Below are positions 35,433 to 47,210 of a DNA stretch of 64,000 nucleotides, one piece after another. The notes beneath the pieces are model-generated. The model made no database searches, had not been told where the DNA came from, and worked only from the letters and a program-made list of their open reading frames with translations. The stretch's first letter is position 1. Every line of letters begins with the position of its first letter. The translations under genes were made by a program, and so were the position numbers. The DNA lies in NCBI RefSeq assembly GCF_010389155.1, contig NC_057764.1, forward strand, positions 4,712,001-4,776,000. Direction: 5' to 3'. The stretch is from Erigeron canadensis (taxonomy: Eukaryota > Streptophyta > Magnoliopsida > Asterales > Asteraceae).

Positions 35433-35539
35433 ATAAAGACTCCCACACAAACACACAAAAACACATTTATAAATAGGTTTAGATTATTGAGCTACATTTA
35501 AGCCAACACAAATTATCATTATCATATAATATAAGAGAG

Positions 35540-37853
35540 ATGGAGAATAAGAGATTGCCTGCACTGTATATGACCATGGTGGTTTGTGGTTCACTGATGG
35601 AGCTAGCCATTGGAGCTGTTTATACAGTTGGAGACTCAGCTGGTTGGACCACCATTGGCAATGTTAATTACAAACAGTGGGCTGCTACTAAGACCTTCAA
35701 ACTTGGTGATACCATTGGTATGTAACATGTTTCATATATTCTTTGTTTTCATGTTCCTTGTTTTATGGTTCTTTGCTCTTTTGAATCTGTTATTTGATTT
35801 CATTTGATCTGTTACTGCATGTTATATATACATACACATACTGGACTTTATATGTGATTTTTACTAAAAGAGTTAAATGTTCAAGCTCATGTAAATATAT
35901 GTAAACAATATACATAGATTATCAAATTGTTGGATATGGCTTACATATTAGAATGGTTGGTATTCTATATTTAGGCTGATTAGTGAATGTATAATTACCT
36001 TAAATATAATAAAATTATACAAATAAAGATTGTTCTAATTTAATATGTTTTGCATGCATAAGAAAATGTTTAGTTATATTCAAAACAAGTATTAATTTTC
36101 TAACCACAAAACAAAACTTTTTATTACATATTACTAAACATCCCTTTAGCTATATATCCTTAATTAACAAAACCCAATTAAGATGCTTTAAACTTACCCC
36201 AAGTTATATTGATTAATCATATCGGAGTACATGTTAATTATAGTTAAAACATTTCATTTGAGTGACTTCAATTTTGTGTGTTGTTGATGGAAGTTTTTTT
36301 GTAAGATACAATTATTAATTACACAAAAAAGGTGTCTTAAGATTTAATATCAAAATCTTGCAAAACAAAAAAGATTTAATAAATGCATAATGACTTTGCT
36401 TATACTGTAAGACTTAAAAATGATAAAAGCCAGTATAATTAATTACTTTAAATTCATTGAGAATTTTATACTTACGGGAAAATGATCCGTAGATTTTATC
36501 TAAGCTTAAGTACCGCTACTGTAAAAAAAGTTACAAATTAAATCTTTGAATTTGATAAACATACATAGCCTCCTGAATTTACATAACTTTTCCCTGAATT
36601 TTACATAATCCTCCGTGCTTTACCTAAGATAAATACTGCATTCTTTACCTAACCTTTTCCATATAATTATTTGCATTTGTAAATTTTTCACATACCCCGT
36701 ATATATGCTAAAGTAGATTTACGGATATATAGTTGTGGTCGTTATTCTTGCTTTTTGTTAGCTTTTGATTCGCTGCATTTTTAAAGCAGTGCCACTAGCT
36801 TAATCATTAGACTGTGATTATTGCATCTTTCATTCTCTTATATTAAAGCTTCTTTTAAAAAACATGTACTCCGTACTTTATATGTCATATGGCAAACATG
36901 TTTATAAAGTTTCCTCAAAACATGGCATGCTATTTTGAGAAGACTAGTTTATGAGATAAAAAAAACACACAAGACTACAAGAATTGATTAATAAGTTCAA
37001 AATTGTCAAATTAGTTAAAGTTCTATTTTATCGAATTTTATTTAAATGCATCAATATAGAAGCCAATGTTTCATGGTGTGCGTGGTAAGGTACTCTGAGT
37101 TTTACCCACGAGGCGAAGGTTTGATTTTCGGCTTGGTTTCTATGTGGTTTTTTCCTAAAACTTGTGCAATTGGGGTTGGGCTCCATACATATGGCTGGGT
37201 TGGGCCAGCTTTCAGTGACTTCCATCATTGTATCATCCCCGACGAAGTTTTGGGCTTTAGAGTTTGTTGACCGTTTGAAAATAAATGAAACAATATACTA
37301 AATGACGAAAATTGCATACTCAATATAAATAGTTTTTTATTCCCTATTGTCCAAGAGATTTCTTGTTTATAATATATGGTACCAAACAAAGCTAAAGACC
37401 AGCTTCTTACCCATCAATGTTGTTTCTTTAACCCTTTTATATGCTCTAATTATATATATTGGTATCTCAGTTTTCGCATACAACAAGCAATTTCACAATG
37501 TGATGCAAGTTAGTCATGCGGACTACAGATCCTGCAATATCTCTGCGCCCATTGCGACCCATTCTACAGGCAATGACTCTATCAGTATAAAGACATACGG
37601 CCACCACTTTTACCTCTGTGCCGTCCCAGGTCATTGCCAAGCCGGACAAAAGGTTGACATTAACGTTCAAAAGGTTTCTTCAACATTGGCTCCAACTCCA
37701 TCGGCATCAAATCCACCAGCGTTGGCTTCTTTGCCATCTCCATCTTTTAGTCCCACAACGAATGCGCCTAATTCTGTAGGCCTAGCTGCTTCATCGGCTA
37801 AATCATTCATTAAAGTGGGGTTGGCTATAGCTATTTTTGTTGGTATGGTATGA
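35540..37853 (+). CDS. Stellacyanin/mavicyanin-like phytocyanin, probably GPI-anchored
   Basis: Blue copper protein of the plant phytocyanin family, expected at the plasma-membrane surface or wall, where it may take part in electron transfer or cell-surface signalling. Two exons, 35540-35717 and 37471-37853, joined by GT..AG within GDTI|V, the usual family site; 186 codons. Signal peptide 1-26 (ends ELAIGA), then the plastocyanin-like domain from VYTVGDSAGW. Copper ligands by position: His68 (QFHNV), Cys109, His114 and Gln119 in LCAVPGHCQAGQ. Gln at the axial place is the stellacyanin type, rather than Met. Cys81 and Cys115 should form the disulfide. N-glycosylation site NIS at 82. A Pro/Ser/Ala-rich linker with arabinogalactan-type AP/SP/TP pairs (about 134-165) leads to a hydrophobic tail that ends the protein, fitting a GPI signal. 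No damage seen. Poly(A) signal AATAAA at 37970-37975. Confidence 0.9.
36476..36660. mobile_element. MITE in the phytocyanin intron
   Basis: Starts GGGAAAATGATCCGTAG and ends CTTTACCTAACCTTTTCC. Related to 16152-16345 in inverted orientation (shared TTATCTAAGCTTAAGTACCG-like and TTTGATAAACATACATAG blocks). TSD not clear. Confidence 0.52.
37059..37290 (+). mobile_element. SINE in the phytocyanin intron
   Basis: A-box-like GGTGTGCGTGGTAAGG, B-box-like AAGGTTTGATTTTCGGC, and a 3' part ending GACGAAGTTTTGGGC...TTGACCGTTTGAAAATAAATG. Possible short TSD CAATATA (37052-37058, 37291-37297). Close in plan to 15692-15927. Confidence 0.6.
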
Positions 37854-37975
37854 CGGTTCGATCTATTTGTCTTGATGAACATGATTGAAGACAATGAAGA
37901 GGCACTAGCTGCATTTGGTTTTGATTTTCTGTAGAAATAGGCATCGTACCGACTTTGTGTAAGAATCACAATAAA

Positions 37976-38990
37976 TTTTTCACAGTTATGTTTAATTGGT
38001 TATTGTAGTTCATGGAGATAATCTTGTATTCTTTTCATTTGTAATTCATATTCATAAATATAAACCATTATCAATAAATGTTAGTTTAGCATATACGATC
38101 ATGTTCTTTACGATATGCTATATAGGTGCCGAATATATAAGATTTTTAGCAAAAAAATATGGACATACGTTAATGTTAGAATTAGGCTATAAATACTCAA
38201 CCTAACTCGGCTTGAAATCGAACTTAAGAATCAGGTTAGAATTGGGTATTCTCAACCCACAAACCCATCAACCCAGAGGCGGAGGGAGAGAAGGGGCAGG
38301 GGCCCTGCCAATAGGCCCAATTCTAGTGCACACTTTTCAGCCCATAACCACTAATTAAATGTCTATCCACCCTTAACAAAACTGATTAAATAGTCCATAG
38401 GCATTTGCTATCTACATCTTCCCACATGCACAAGCACAATCACAATCACAATCAATTAATCAATTCACAGGTTACTTTTCTTCTATTCTTTCCCTTTTCG
38501 TTTGTTTCCCTTTAATCGATTATATATATCTTTCAGACTTTCACCATATTGCTCCAGTTACATTTTTATTATGCTTGACAATGAAGTTTGTAAATAATAG
38601 TTTTTGATAATTTTGTCTTTCTAGTATTAATAGTTTATTATGTTGTTTATTTTTTCAATGAGTACTATGTTAAATATGCAAGCTCTGTTAATCGATTCAA
38701 CCTGATTTTTTTTTTCCCAGTGAGGTCAGGGTTAGTCTCTTGGGTTGTCAAGTTGACACGCTAACCCAAAAGCTTTTAAATTATTTGATTTATGATCCTC
38801 ATTTATCTGTTGTATCATATTTGCTGAACATTTGTTTGGTGACATAGTTAAAAAGTATGATTACACATGCTAGTAATAACTTTTCTGTTCATTTTTAATA
38901 ATTGTGTAAAAAAATTATTATAAATGAATGATTAAATGACTAGTATTTTAAAGATGAACATACGCAACATTTAGATGGGTTGGCTAGGAG
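37976..38990. other. Intergenic, no gene
   Basis: AT-rich. A CAGAGGCGGAGGGAG at 38274 looks like one end of a hAT element (followed by GGGGCAGGGGCC); its partner was not found. Confidence 0.4.
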
Positions 38991-39501
38991 CAGTGCCGGC
39001 TTGATAGTTCTAGTGGGCTAGGCACAAACCTAAGGCCCATCAAATACTAAGGCCCCCAAAATTTATAAACATTGATCAACTACTATACTCAGTTTTATAG
39101 TATTTAGATTAATAAGATTATAGTTAGGGCTTTCTTTATCATAAAACAACCGCTCTTTAATCTTATGTCACTAATAAGTGAATATGAATCGTTTCATCAA
39201 TTACACATTTCTTGAAAATCCAAGTTCCATTAATCTCCTAAAGAATTTCGAAATTTCTAACAAGGCTCACCATTATTGTGTTATTTGAGTATTAAGGTAC
39301 GTTGATTATTCCTCGTTCTCAATTCTCCATCTCTTCCTCTTTTTAATCTTCTATGTATTTGAGTACCAACGTTTTTAGTCTTTCGCGTGTATCTCCACCA
39401 CCTTTCTTTTGCTTTATATGTTTACCTTAGTTTATCATGCCGTTAATTAGGCCCCTAAAATTTATCCCGCTAAGGCCCCCAAAAACGTTGAGCCGACACT
39501 G
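38991..39501. mobile_element. hAT-like non-autonomous element
   Basis: 511 bp, CAGTGCCGGCTTGA left, and read inward CAGTGTCGGCTCAA right. Subterminal CTAAGGCCC/AAGGCCCCCAAA motifs on both sides. Flanks GCTAGGAG and GCTGGAAG match 6 of 8, as for an aged 8 bp TSD. Confidence 0.66.
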
Positions 39502-39524
39502 GCTGGAAGTATCTTATAAATTCA

Positions 39525-39681
39525 CTATGTAGCGAGTTTTCCTCAAGGTCTCGAGTTAGAGTCTTGGGTTTCTCATCTCAAGATATTTTTTATGACGAGG
39601 GGGTTGAAGGTCTAGCGATTTGTTGGTTAAAATTGCCTCAAGCACGTCTGAATCAAAACTAACTTAAAAAAAAAAAAAAAA
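39525..39681 (+). mobile_element. SINE-like fragment with A-tail
   Basis: CACTATGTAGCGAG (A-box-like), GGTCTCGAGTTAGAGTC (B-box-like) and a run of 16 A's at 39666-39681. TSD not seen. Confidence 0.42.
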
Positions 39682-39880
39682 TACTAGTGCTAGATAAATG
39701 AATGAAATAGTAGCGGTGTAATTAAGTTAATTTTCTAATATATTAATTTTAATGATATTTTGAAGTCGACCATTGATTTGTCAAATTGCAAACCCATGTC
39801 GAGTATGTGTCCGAGTTGATAAGTTTATGGGCTCAATTTGAAGTATTGATTTACTATCTTTCGTGGTAATTTTAGCTGAT

Positions 39881-41279
39881 GGGAAAAATCACCGGTATAG
39901 ACCCAATCTTTTATTTTTTTTTCCACTTTGGTCACCCATTTTTTATTTTTATTAGAATGGAATGCAACTTGTCACTTTTTTACCACTTTAGTTACTCAAC
40001 TTTTATTTTGTTAAAATGGAATGTAACCTTCGGATAAGTTTTTACATTAATTACTCACATTGTAAAAAATTGTTGAAAAATGGTACTCGTATTAAAGTAT
40101 ACTTGAACACTAACATATAATTAGGTGACCTATAAAATGTTCATCTTAGCTAAGGCTGACAAAACAGGTTACACGAAACCCGTTAAGACACGAACATGTT
40201 AAGACACGAATCTGTTAAACTCAAACACGAACACGACCTGTAATCGTGTAATTTTTTTCAAACACGAACACGACACGAAAATTAACAGGTGCACCTGTTA
40301 AGACCTGTCAAGGAACCTGTTAACATGTATATTATAGAATTCTTGACTAATATTGAAAAAAAAACTTAAGGATACAAAAACTCTTACAAATCTCAACTAT
40401 TTTATAACGACAATAATCCTTACATTACAAAAGTTCATAAATATCTTACCTTATAAAAATCATATATCAAATCATAATATCAATTCTTGGTATTTTATAT
40501 ATATGTATAATCTTAACATGTCTTAACAGATACTAACAGGTCCGGATCCGTTAACACAAGAATCTTAACAGGTGTTAATAGGTCCGGACCTATTAAAACA
40601 CGAAACCTGTTAAGGTCAAACACGAAACCTGTTAAGAACAGATCGTGTCGTGTTGTGTTAACAGGTTCCGTGTCAAAATTGTCAGCCTTAATCTTGGCTT
40701 TCAAGTAGTTTGTCATGTCACTTAAAACAATTTGTCATCAAAACTTAAGATGACACATCAAAACCTTATTAAATCCATCCATACCTATTTACCGTTTCTA
40801 TTATTAACCTAAAACTTCTTTGTAACTACAGGAATCGAAAACCTTTTAAATATCTTTGTATATAAAGTCATTGTTGTTGTTTATATAATAATTTTTTAAC
40901 TTTAATTAATGAATAAATGGTTTATGATGAGTATTACTTTGATATCATATATGTATTTTATGTTATGCATCATTTATATTTTTATATATTATTTTTATGA
41001 ATCTAATGGTTAAAACTAAAATTGAAATAGGTATTGATTTTATGTCAAAGAGAATAGACAATGGGTAAATATTAATTATCATTTTAATAAAAATAAAAGT
41101 TGGGTAACTAAAATGTTAAAAAAGTGAAAAGTTGATTCCTATTTTAATAAAAATAAAAGGTAAGTGCTTATAGTGGTAAAAAAAAATGAAAAGTTACACC
41201 CTATTTTAATAAAAATAAAAGATGGGTGACTAAAATAAGAAAAAAGTGAAAGGTTAGGTCTATATGAATTATTTTTCCC
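39881..41279. mobile_element. MULE-type element, 9 bp TSD TTAGCTGAT
   Basis: 1399 bp with perfect 9 bp TSDs (39872-39880, 41280-41288), diagnostic of Mutator-like elements. TIRs exceed 120 bp: GGGAAAAATCACCGGTATAG left, and read inward GGGAAAAATAATTCATATAG right, continuing through TTTTATTTTTATTA blocks. No transposase; a hAT element sits inside. Confidence 0.85.
40151..40690. mobile_element. hAT-like element nested in the MULE
   Basis: 540 bp. TIRs TAAGGCTGACAAAA and, read inward, TAAGGCTGACAATT. Flanks ATCTTAGC and ATCTTGGC match 7 of 8 (8 bp TSD). Both subterminal regions carry many ACACGAAACCTGTTAA-like repeats in both orientations, typical of transposase-binding arrays. Confidence 0.78.
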
Positions 41280-41288
41280 TTAGCTGAT

Positions 41289-42196
41289 TTTATGGTTGAA
41301 CCCATACTTTTTATGTAAGATGGTTTGTCTTCCTAACATATCAACTTATAATATTTTTTATAACAACTTGATCATTGCATTAAATTAAATTAAAGAATAA
41401 AACTAAAATGATATAATAAATACATAGCTCAATGTTTAAGGAATTTTTTTCTTTGTCGTTTTTTCTTAAAAGATCAAGTGTTTGAATTTTGCAAATGTGA
41501 TGAGAGAAGGTTATACGAGAAGAGAGCAAAACCTTTTGGAAGTTGGCAGGATTCGAATTGAGCATCAAAGTTAAGGCCGGGTGTTTCATTTATCCGTAAA
41601 CAAAAATTTGATACCTTTTTAAGAATATATCACATTTTATTCTTTATGTATTCAATTTTATTCACCAACTTCAATAGTAAGAAACACATCTCTGATCTCT
41701 AGATTCAAACACATATCTCAAAAACAAAAATTTTCATCACTTACATGTGTCCAAGTGAAGGACATGTGTTGATTTTTACGTACCACGTAGTATGTAGTGG
41801 TTTTTAAGTTTTGTTAAATTTTTGTGTTTATTTGTTACAACTATGCGTTTGTTATTCGCGGGTGATACTTCTTTCGAGTTAGTTTATACAGTCTATTCGC
41901 AAACATACCTAGTGATTTTAATATATAAAAATCGTTTTGGACAATTAGTGTACGTGTATTCTTAAGTTGTTTTATGAATAGAAAGTGAAGGGAAAGAAAA
42001 GAAGAAAGGTAGGGACATACATATATACAAACAAATTAAATAAAAGCACAAAAAGTTACATAAAATGAAAACGTACAAAGATACATCAAATTAAACCATG
42101 CCATTTCAATCATATAGACTAAAATAAGCAATTTATTCATTATAAAGATAGGTTTATGAAGAGCATGTGCATGCATTTCCTCGATGGTTGCAAGTT
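41289..42196. other. Intergenic, no gene
   Basis: AT-rich; no recognisable element or gene. Confidence 0.45.
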
Positions 42197-42410
42197 TCAT
42201 TGCAAGACTAAACCAGTCTCACCCATTTTCTCATCTATCAATCGGTCTATTTTTTCTTTCATCTGATCTGTGAAGTAGTTTTCCCAGTCTCCGTCTTTAG
42301 CCTTCCTAAAATAAATTCGGTTTGAGACTTCACACGGCCTCGTTTCGAACTTCCACTTTTGTTTAATTACTTCTAAGTTGCTCAAATTGCCAAAACTACA
42401 CAACTTTATG

Positions 42411-42489
42411 CCCGGCTACGCAATATAACAATCCACAACTACTTCGCTATCGGTCACCCAGGAGTATTTAGCCTTGCAAGGTAGCCGTT
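42411..42489 (-). other. Nuclear plastid DNA fragment (rrn23)
   Basis: Contains CTACTTCGCTATCGGTCACC then CAGGAGTATTTAGCCTTGCA, which from memory is the plastid 23S rRNA gene (reverse strand), ending near AAGGTAGCC. It lies exactly at the break in the sulfotransferase reading frame, between CAACTTTATG and the CACTA-like MITE. The extent to the left of 42462 is less sure. Confidence 0.6.
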
Positions 42490-42528
42490 TCACAAGTTCT
42501 CGTTAGCAAGGATAGAGAGAGAAAAGGA

Positions 42529-43443
42529 CACTACAAGAAATATGGCCTTTGGCCGCGACAAAAGTTGTCGCCATATGTGACGACATTAGTGACGACAAAC
42601 TTTGGTCGCCAATTCCTCGTGACCTAAAGTTTTTGGCGACGATTTTTGTGACGACTGTAAGTGGGCTCCACGGACAACAAAAGAAAATAAAAAAGAAATT
42701 AGAAAAAAACTTTCGGCGACGACATTAGTGACGACTTTTTTCGTCGCCAAATTATTTTGTTAATATATATTTTTAATAAAACTAAAAAACATTTTTTTAA
42801 AACAATAAAAATAAATTAGTTTTGGCCACGACTTTAGTGACGACAATGTCGTCGCCAAAACTAAATTTTTTAATAAAAAAAATACAGTGCATATACAGTT
42901 TATACAAACCGTATTTATATGTGTATTTATTTATTGTTTTTAATGTATATTTCAATTGGAAAAAACCATTTAAGGCTATAAAATCAATTAACAAAAAAAT
43001 AATAACAATTAAAAATTTAATTATACCCAACAAATACTATATAAACTATATGAATTTTCATACAAAATATCCAAAAATTAAAATCAAACAAATACAAACA
43101 ATATAAAAATTTCATTCGGCGACGACGTCGCCAAATGTTTGGCGGGAAAATTTAGCTTTGGCGGAAAGTAAATAAAATTTGAAACTTAATAAAAAACATT
43201 TGGCGACGACATTAGCGATGATAATGTCGTCACAGTATATTATTTTCAAAAAGTTACTTTCTCGGATAAATTTAATTCAAAAAGAAATTCAAAATAGTTT
43301 TGGCAACGACATTAGTAACGACAATATCGTCGCCAAAAGAAAACTTGACTTTTGACTACTTTTTTGTCGTTTAGTGGACTTTTGGCGATGAAAATTTTGT
43401 CGCAACGAAAAGTCTCGTCGCCAAAACCCAAAATTCTTGTAGT
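42529..43443. mobile_element. CACTA-like MITE made of GTCGTCGCC palindromes
   Basis: 915 bp from CACTACAAGAAATAT to AATTCTTGTAGT, the CACTA-type terminus (last base mutated). Inside are about eight palindromic units built on GGCGACGACATTAGTGACGA with the mirror GTCGTCGCC, at about 42551, 42640, 42713, 42821, 43118, 43201, 43301 and 43384. No transposase; no matching 3 bp TSD found. Confidence 0.72.
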
Positions 43444-44229
43444 TAATGTCATCAACCACACTCGCATTCCCCTTTTCAATCGAAATAGGATACCCAATGT
43501 ACTCCGCAAGCCTCTTCACATTACTTATAGGATCACTTTTCATATCTTCATATTTCATCAAAAAAAAAAAAAAAAAATTTGGCCATTTCCATACTTGCTT
43601 TCCAGTAGCCCAAAATATGATCCCAATATGGTCATACCATGAAATGCCTTGATAAAACTCATTGAGTGCTTCTTCAAAGGGCGATTCCTCATGAGACATT
43701 TTTAGTGCTTCATTTACGAAATTGCAATGAGAAACTATTACATCTTTTTTGTTCCTATATACATTGACAATTTTACAATCCGAAGATTTGACTGAATTTG
43801 GCAAAGAAAAATAAGGAAGATGTGTGGCCACTAGTTGGTGAATATTGTCATCACTTTTTTGAAGTTGATTTCCCTCTATCATAGAGATACAATCACGAGG
43901 GCTCATTTTAAGCAAAGGAGAAGTTGATTCATTAAAATTTTCTCGAGTTACAGTGGCAAAAGCTAAGGCGACTAGCCCACTAGCCAATGGCAAAAGCTAA
44001 GGCCACTACTACATATGAACACGTTATTTGGTTGGGCCTTGAAGCTTTCTTGAGCCATAATTTTTTTTTCAATGTGTTGTTGAGAGTTCCAAAAGCCTTG
44101 ATTTTTATACGATTTTGCTTTAGGTGGCCAACAACAAGTGTGTTCAGGAATTGTTTTGAACATCTCTTCCATGGTGGATTTGGATGTTCTTCTAGTTTTG
44201 GTATGAGTTAGTGTCATTTGTAATGACTC

Positions 44230-44611
44230 ATTTATATATAGGAAGGAAAATGATCCGTATGCTTCTTATTATACAGGACAATAATATACGAGTAATATTT
44301 AACATTTTTAAATATACAACTGAAAAATATAACATACGGATCTAAAACGTGAGTTATGCTTGACTTAAATAAATGTTCGGTGACTGATCATTTATTTTAG
44401 AGTCTCGCAAGTCTTTCTCGACTATTGACTAATGGATCATTGAAATATTAAATGATCTTCTAGCATCATATCGCGGAAAACAACCTTCGCCTTGCAAAGA
44501 ATGATCTTCCCTTAATTGGAATTAGAAGTCTGCTTTTCTTGCCTTTTCCGCTATTAACTATAATATTCATAACTTGAAAATGTATATTTGTTTTGAATTT
44601 GAATGGTAACG
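44230..44611. other. Intergenic, MITE half
   Basis: GGAAAATGATCCGTATGC at 44247 matches the end of the MITE family at 16152 and 36476; ACATACGGATC near 44333 may be its mate. Otherwise featureless. Confidence 0.4.
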
Positions 44612-46129
44612 CATGTTATAACACCCCGAACTAGAGCTTGAAAAGTCACTGAAAAATTAAATAGCACACTGTGAAATTATCGTAGGCAAACTAAATGAAC
44701 AACATGAACTCGGTGAATCCAACAAGTTAAGTCAAATAAAACACAAAATGCATAAGGAGCAAGTAGCCATCGATCATTTACAAATCAATCCAAAAGATGA
44801 CAAACCATCCTAAGCATAATGCAAAAGATGGTAAATGAATCCTTGATCCATATCAGTCCAAGTCCGGGTCCAAGCAACAATCAATCATGTATCACGACCT
44901 TGGTTCACCTAATTACCTGAAAAATGTACTAACAAGTCAACACGAGGTTGGTGAATTCGTAATAATGGTTTACGGGGAACCATTGTCGATAATCGCAATA
45001 TCAAACACGATAAGATTACACAAAGAAAAGTAAATGCATGTAATAAATGAGCACAAGTGATGTCAATATCAAGCTATATGCCGTAAGCATGTCAATGTCA
45101 TATCATACATCATAAGTATGACTCTCAAGTCAACACTGCAACGATACCCACATGTCATCATCATGACCAATATGTCATCTCGAATCCTCGAGATATATAT
45201 GTCTATATACCGGATGTCCATGTACGTTTCATCAATGCAACGATATTCATGATGTCATCGACCCGACCATCATGGTATATCAAAATCATCAAGCATATAC
45301 ATCTATATACTTGGGTGTCCATGTCCGTTTCTCAACAATACATAACATTTCAAGTATAAGCAAATCAATCACAAGTCCATAGAACCATCAAATCAACCAC
45401 AACAATAAGTGCATACATTTCGGAGGATTCTACTTTCAATGAATCATAGATGCTTATACATAGGGTCACCCGCAGCCTTCCTAGCACAACTACAACCCTT
45501 TGAAAGCATAACCGACTTCCACATATGCACAACTATCCTAAGTAAATCACAACATCACAATTGTATGCGCAATACACCAAACAATCATCAAATTCATAAT
45601 CAACCAAAACAAACAATCAAACAAGTAGTGTACACTTTCCAGCCCAAATCTCAAGTGACTAGGGAGCTATGGAACTCACCTGATGCAATTAATTAACTTC
45701 CAAATATAGGCGAGCACAATCAAACTTCTACAACATTTCCAACCTATTTTACAACATCAAAATATCACAAGGTATCCCAAAGGTAAGGCCTAGCTAGCTA
45801 AACCATGCCACAATCCCCCAAAGGTGCTTTAGAAGTGATTCAAGAACATTTTATTGATAAAGGAAGGGTTTTGGTCAAAAGCGCTTCAATGACTTAGCAC
45901 TAAAATTTGACATGAAAATCAAAGTGTTTAAAAATGTTTTTAATCAATTTTGTTGACCTTAATGTTTGGGATGAGATTTTCATGGTTAAACTTTGTACTT
46001 CAGGATCATAAATATGAAAAATGAGAAAGATCCTAAAACATGCTTAAGATCCTAAGATATGGGCCAAGATATATCCAAAATATGTCCAGGATCTTGAGCT
46101 CTGAGATTACTAACCGTTATATATTTTGA

Positions 46130-46844
46130 CTAAGCAATATAGGAACATCCAAAAGTGTTTCCTTGACTACCACATTCAATCGTGAAATCCTCCACACCAT
46201 GTTCCCAAGACAAAGCAACAAGGGACTTAAGCAACACAGCCTTCAGTTGACAGCTTAATGCCATAAGGAGACATGCGATCAACATCAACCTGCCTTACAC
46301 CAAAGACACTGGGAACACCTATGGATTTGTACTTTAACCTACTCCTATGTAAGAAACCATTACGTTCAGGAGAAATCAATGAATGGCTTACAAAACCAAA
46401 CGCATCTTTCCAATCCCTAACCTCTACACCACCACCAACATATAATTCATAGTCACCATTCCTTGATACAATAACCCAATCACCAAACTCTTTAAGTTTA
46501 TAAAAGAAATTGAACAACGCCACCTACGGTTCTATAAGATTGGCACAACAAAGGACTTGGAAAGTAATGATCTTTGCAATTCTAGTAGGATGAACAGTAG
46601 AGATATGGCATTAGTAATAATCTATGACGACAAGGAAGAAAGGCGACAACGGAATCCTAAGATTACCAAGGGAAAAAGCTTTCGCATACAACCCAACAAA
46701 ACCAGCAGGAGGATCGCAGATGGATTGCCCTCTTTCTGGATAACGGATTGAATTAGGGTTTTGTGAAAAATAAGTGGCTACAAAGTTCTGATGATCAGAA
46801 TGACTCCACACATTGGTGATACTCTCTAGTCCCCTCTTCGTCAT
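46130..46844 (-). pseudogene. Antisense additional ORF of a Tat-like Ty3/gypsy element
   Basis: Minus-strand frame from about 46844 (TKRGLESITNVWSHSDHQNF start). The stretch SLGNLRIPLSPFFLVVIDYY, then CHISTVHPTRIAKIITFQVL and VALFNFFYKLKEFGDWVIVS, fits the plant 'putative gypsy-type transposon' domain (Pfam PF04195). Two in-frame stops (46611-46613, 46524-46526) and a probable shift after 46227. It runs opposite to the PPT and LTR that follow, as reported for additional ORFs of Tat elements. Domain call is from memory of the family pattern. Confidence 0.6.
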
Positions 46845-47210
46845 TATGCTACACGGAATAAAAAGAGAAGAAGGATAAGAAGTGTACCTTGATGAAGATC
46901 GGCGAACGAAGTAGCACAATAATTGTTTTTGAGTAAAAAAGAGAAAAAGAGAGAGGCAACAAATCTTTTTAAATAATAAAAAGTTGGTATTTATATTGGG
47001 TAATAATCACGGGTAACTACCCAGTGATAAGTTACCCCGGGTACCGTGCCAACAAGTTGCCACTAAGGCATAAGCCATCATTATGACTCTGTTATATACG
47101 ACTTTAATGTCGATTACATGATTGATTAGGCTGATAAGACGAAGCAACGGGGCAACAGAGCACATTTTCTAGAGTCTAACCGGACATCCTGCAGACAGTC
47201 TCTCCGGCTA

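Larger units (their letters stand above)
42197..44217 (-). pseudogene. Cytosolic sulfotransferase relic
   Basis: Remains of a plant PAPS-dependent sulfotransferase (flavonoid/steroid sulfotransferase family). In order on the minus strand: TIPEHTCCWPPKA-like N-terminus near 44150; an FICSS stretch near 44010; ALAFATVTRENF at about 43960; IVNVYRNKKDVIVSHCNF near 43760 (the 3'-phosphate-binding region of PAPS); PFEEALNEFYQGI; a KYEDM region near 43545 after a run of A's; and, after a 1 kb insert, [11 protein letters not shown]...[15 protein letters not shown] at 42403-42197. Where the PKTGTTWLK phosphosulfate-binding loop should be, a repeated CCTTAGCTTTTGCCA has replaced it and a stop follows (43972). 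The insert at 42411-43443 separates DDI from the C-terminus. With the cofactor loop gone it cannot be active. Confidence 0.86.

Noticed and set aside
42797..43106. Overlapping 78- and 94-codon frames
   Set aside because: Both are inside the MITE, mirror-image products of its palindromes and AT-rich DNA.
42529..43443. CRISPR-like array of repeats
   Set aside because: Repeats are palindromic, unequal and unequally spaced, lie between CACTA-type ends, and this is a plant genome.
45409..45696. 95-codon plus-strand ORF
   Set aside because: It lies wholly within the long LTR at 44617-48828 and resembles no protein.
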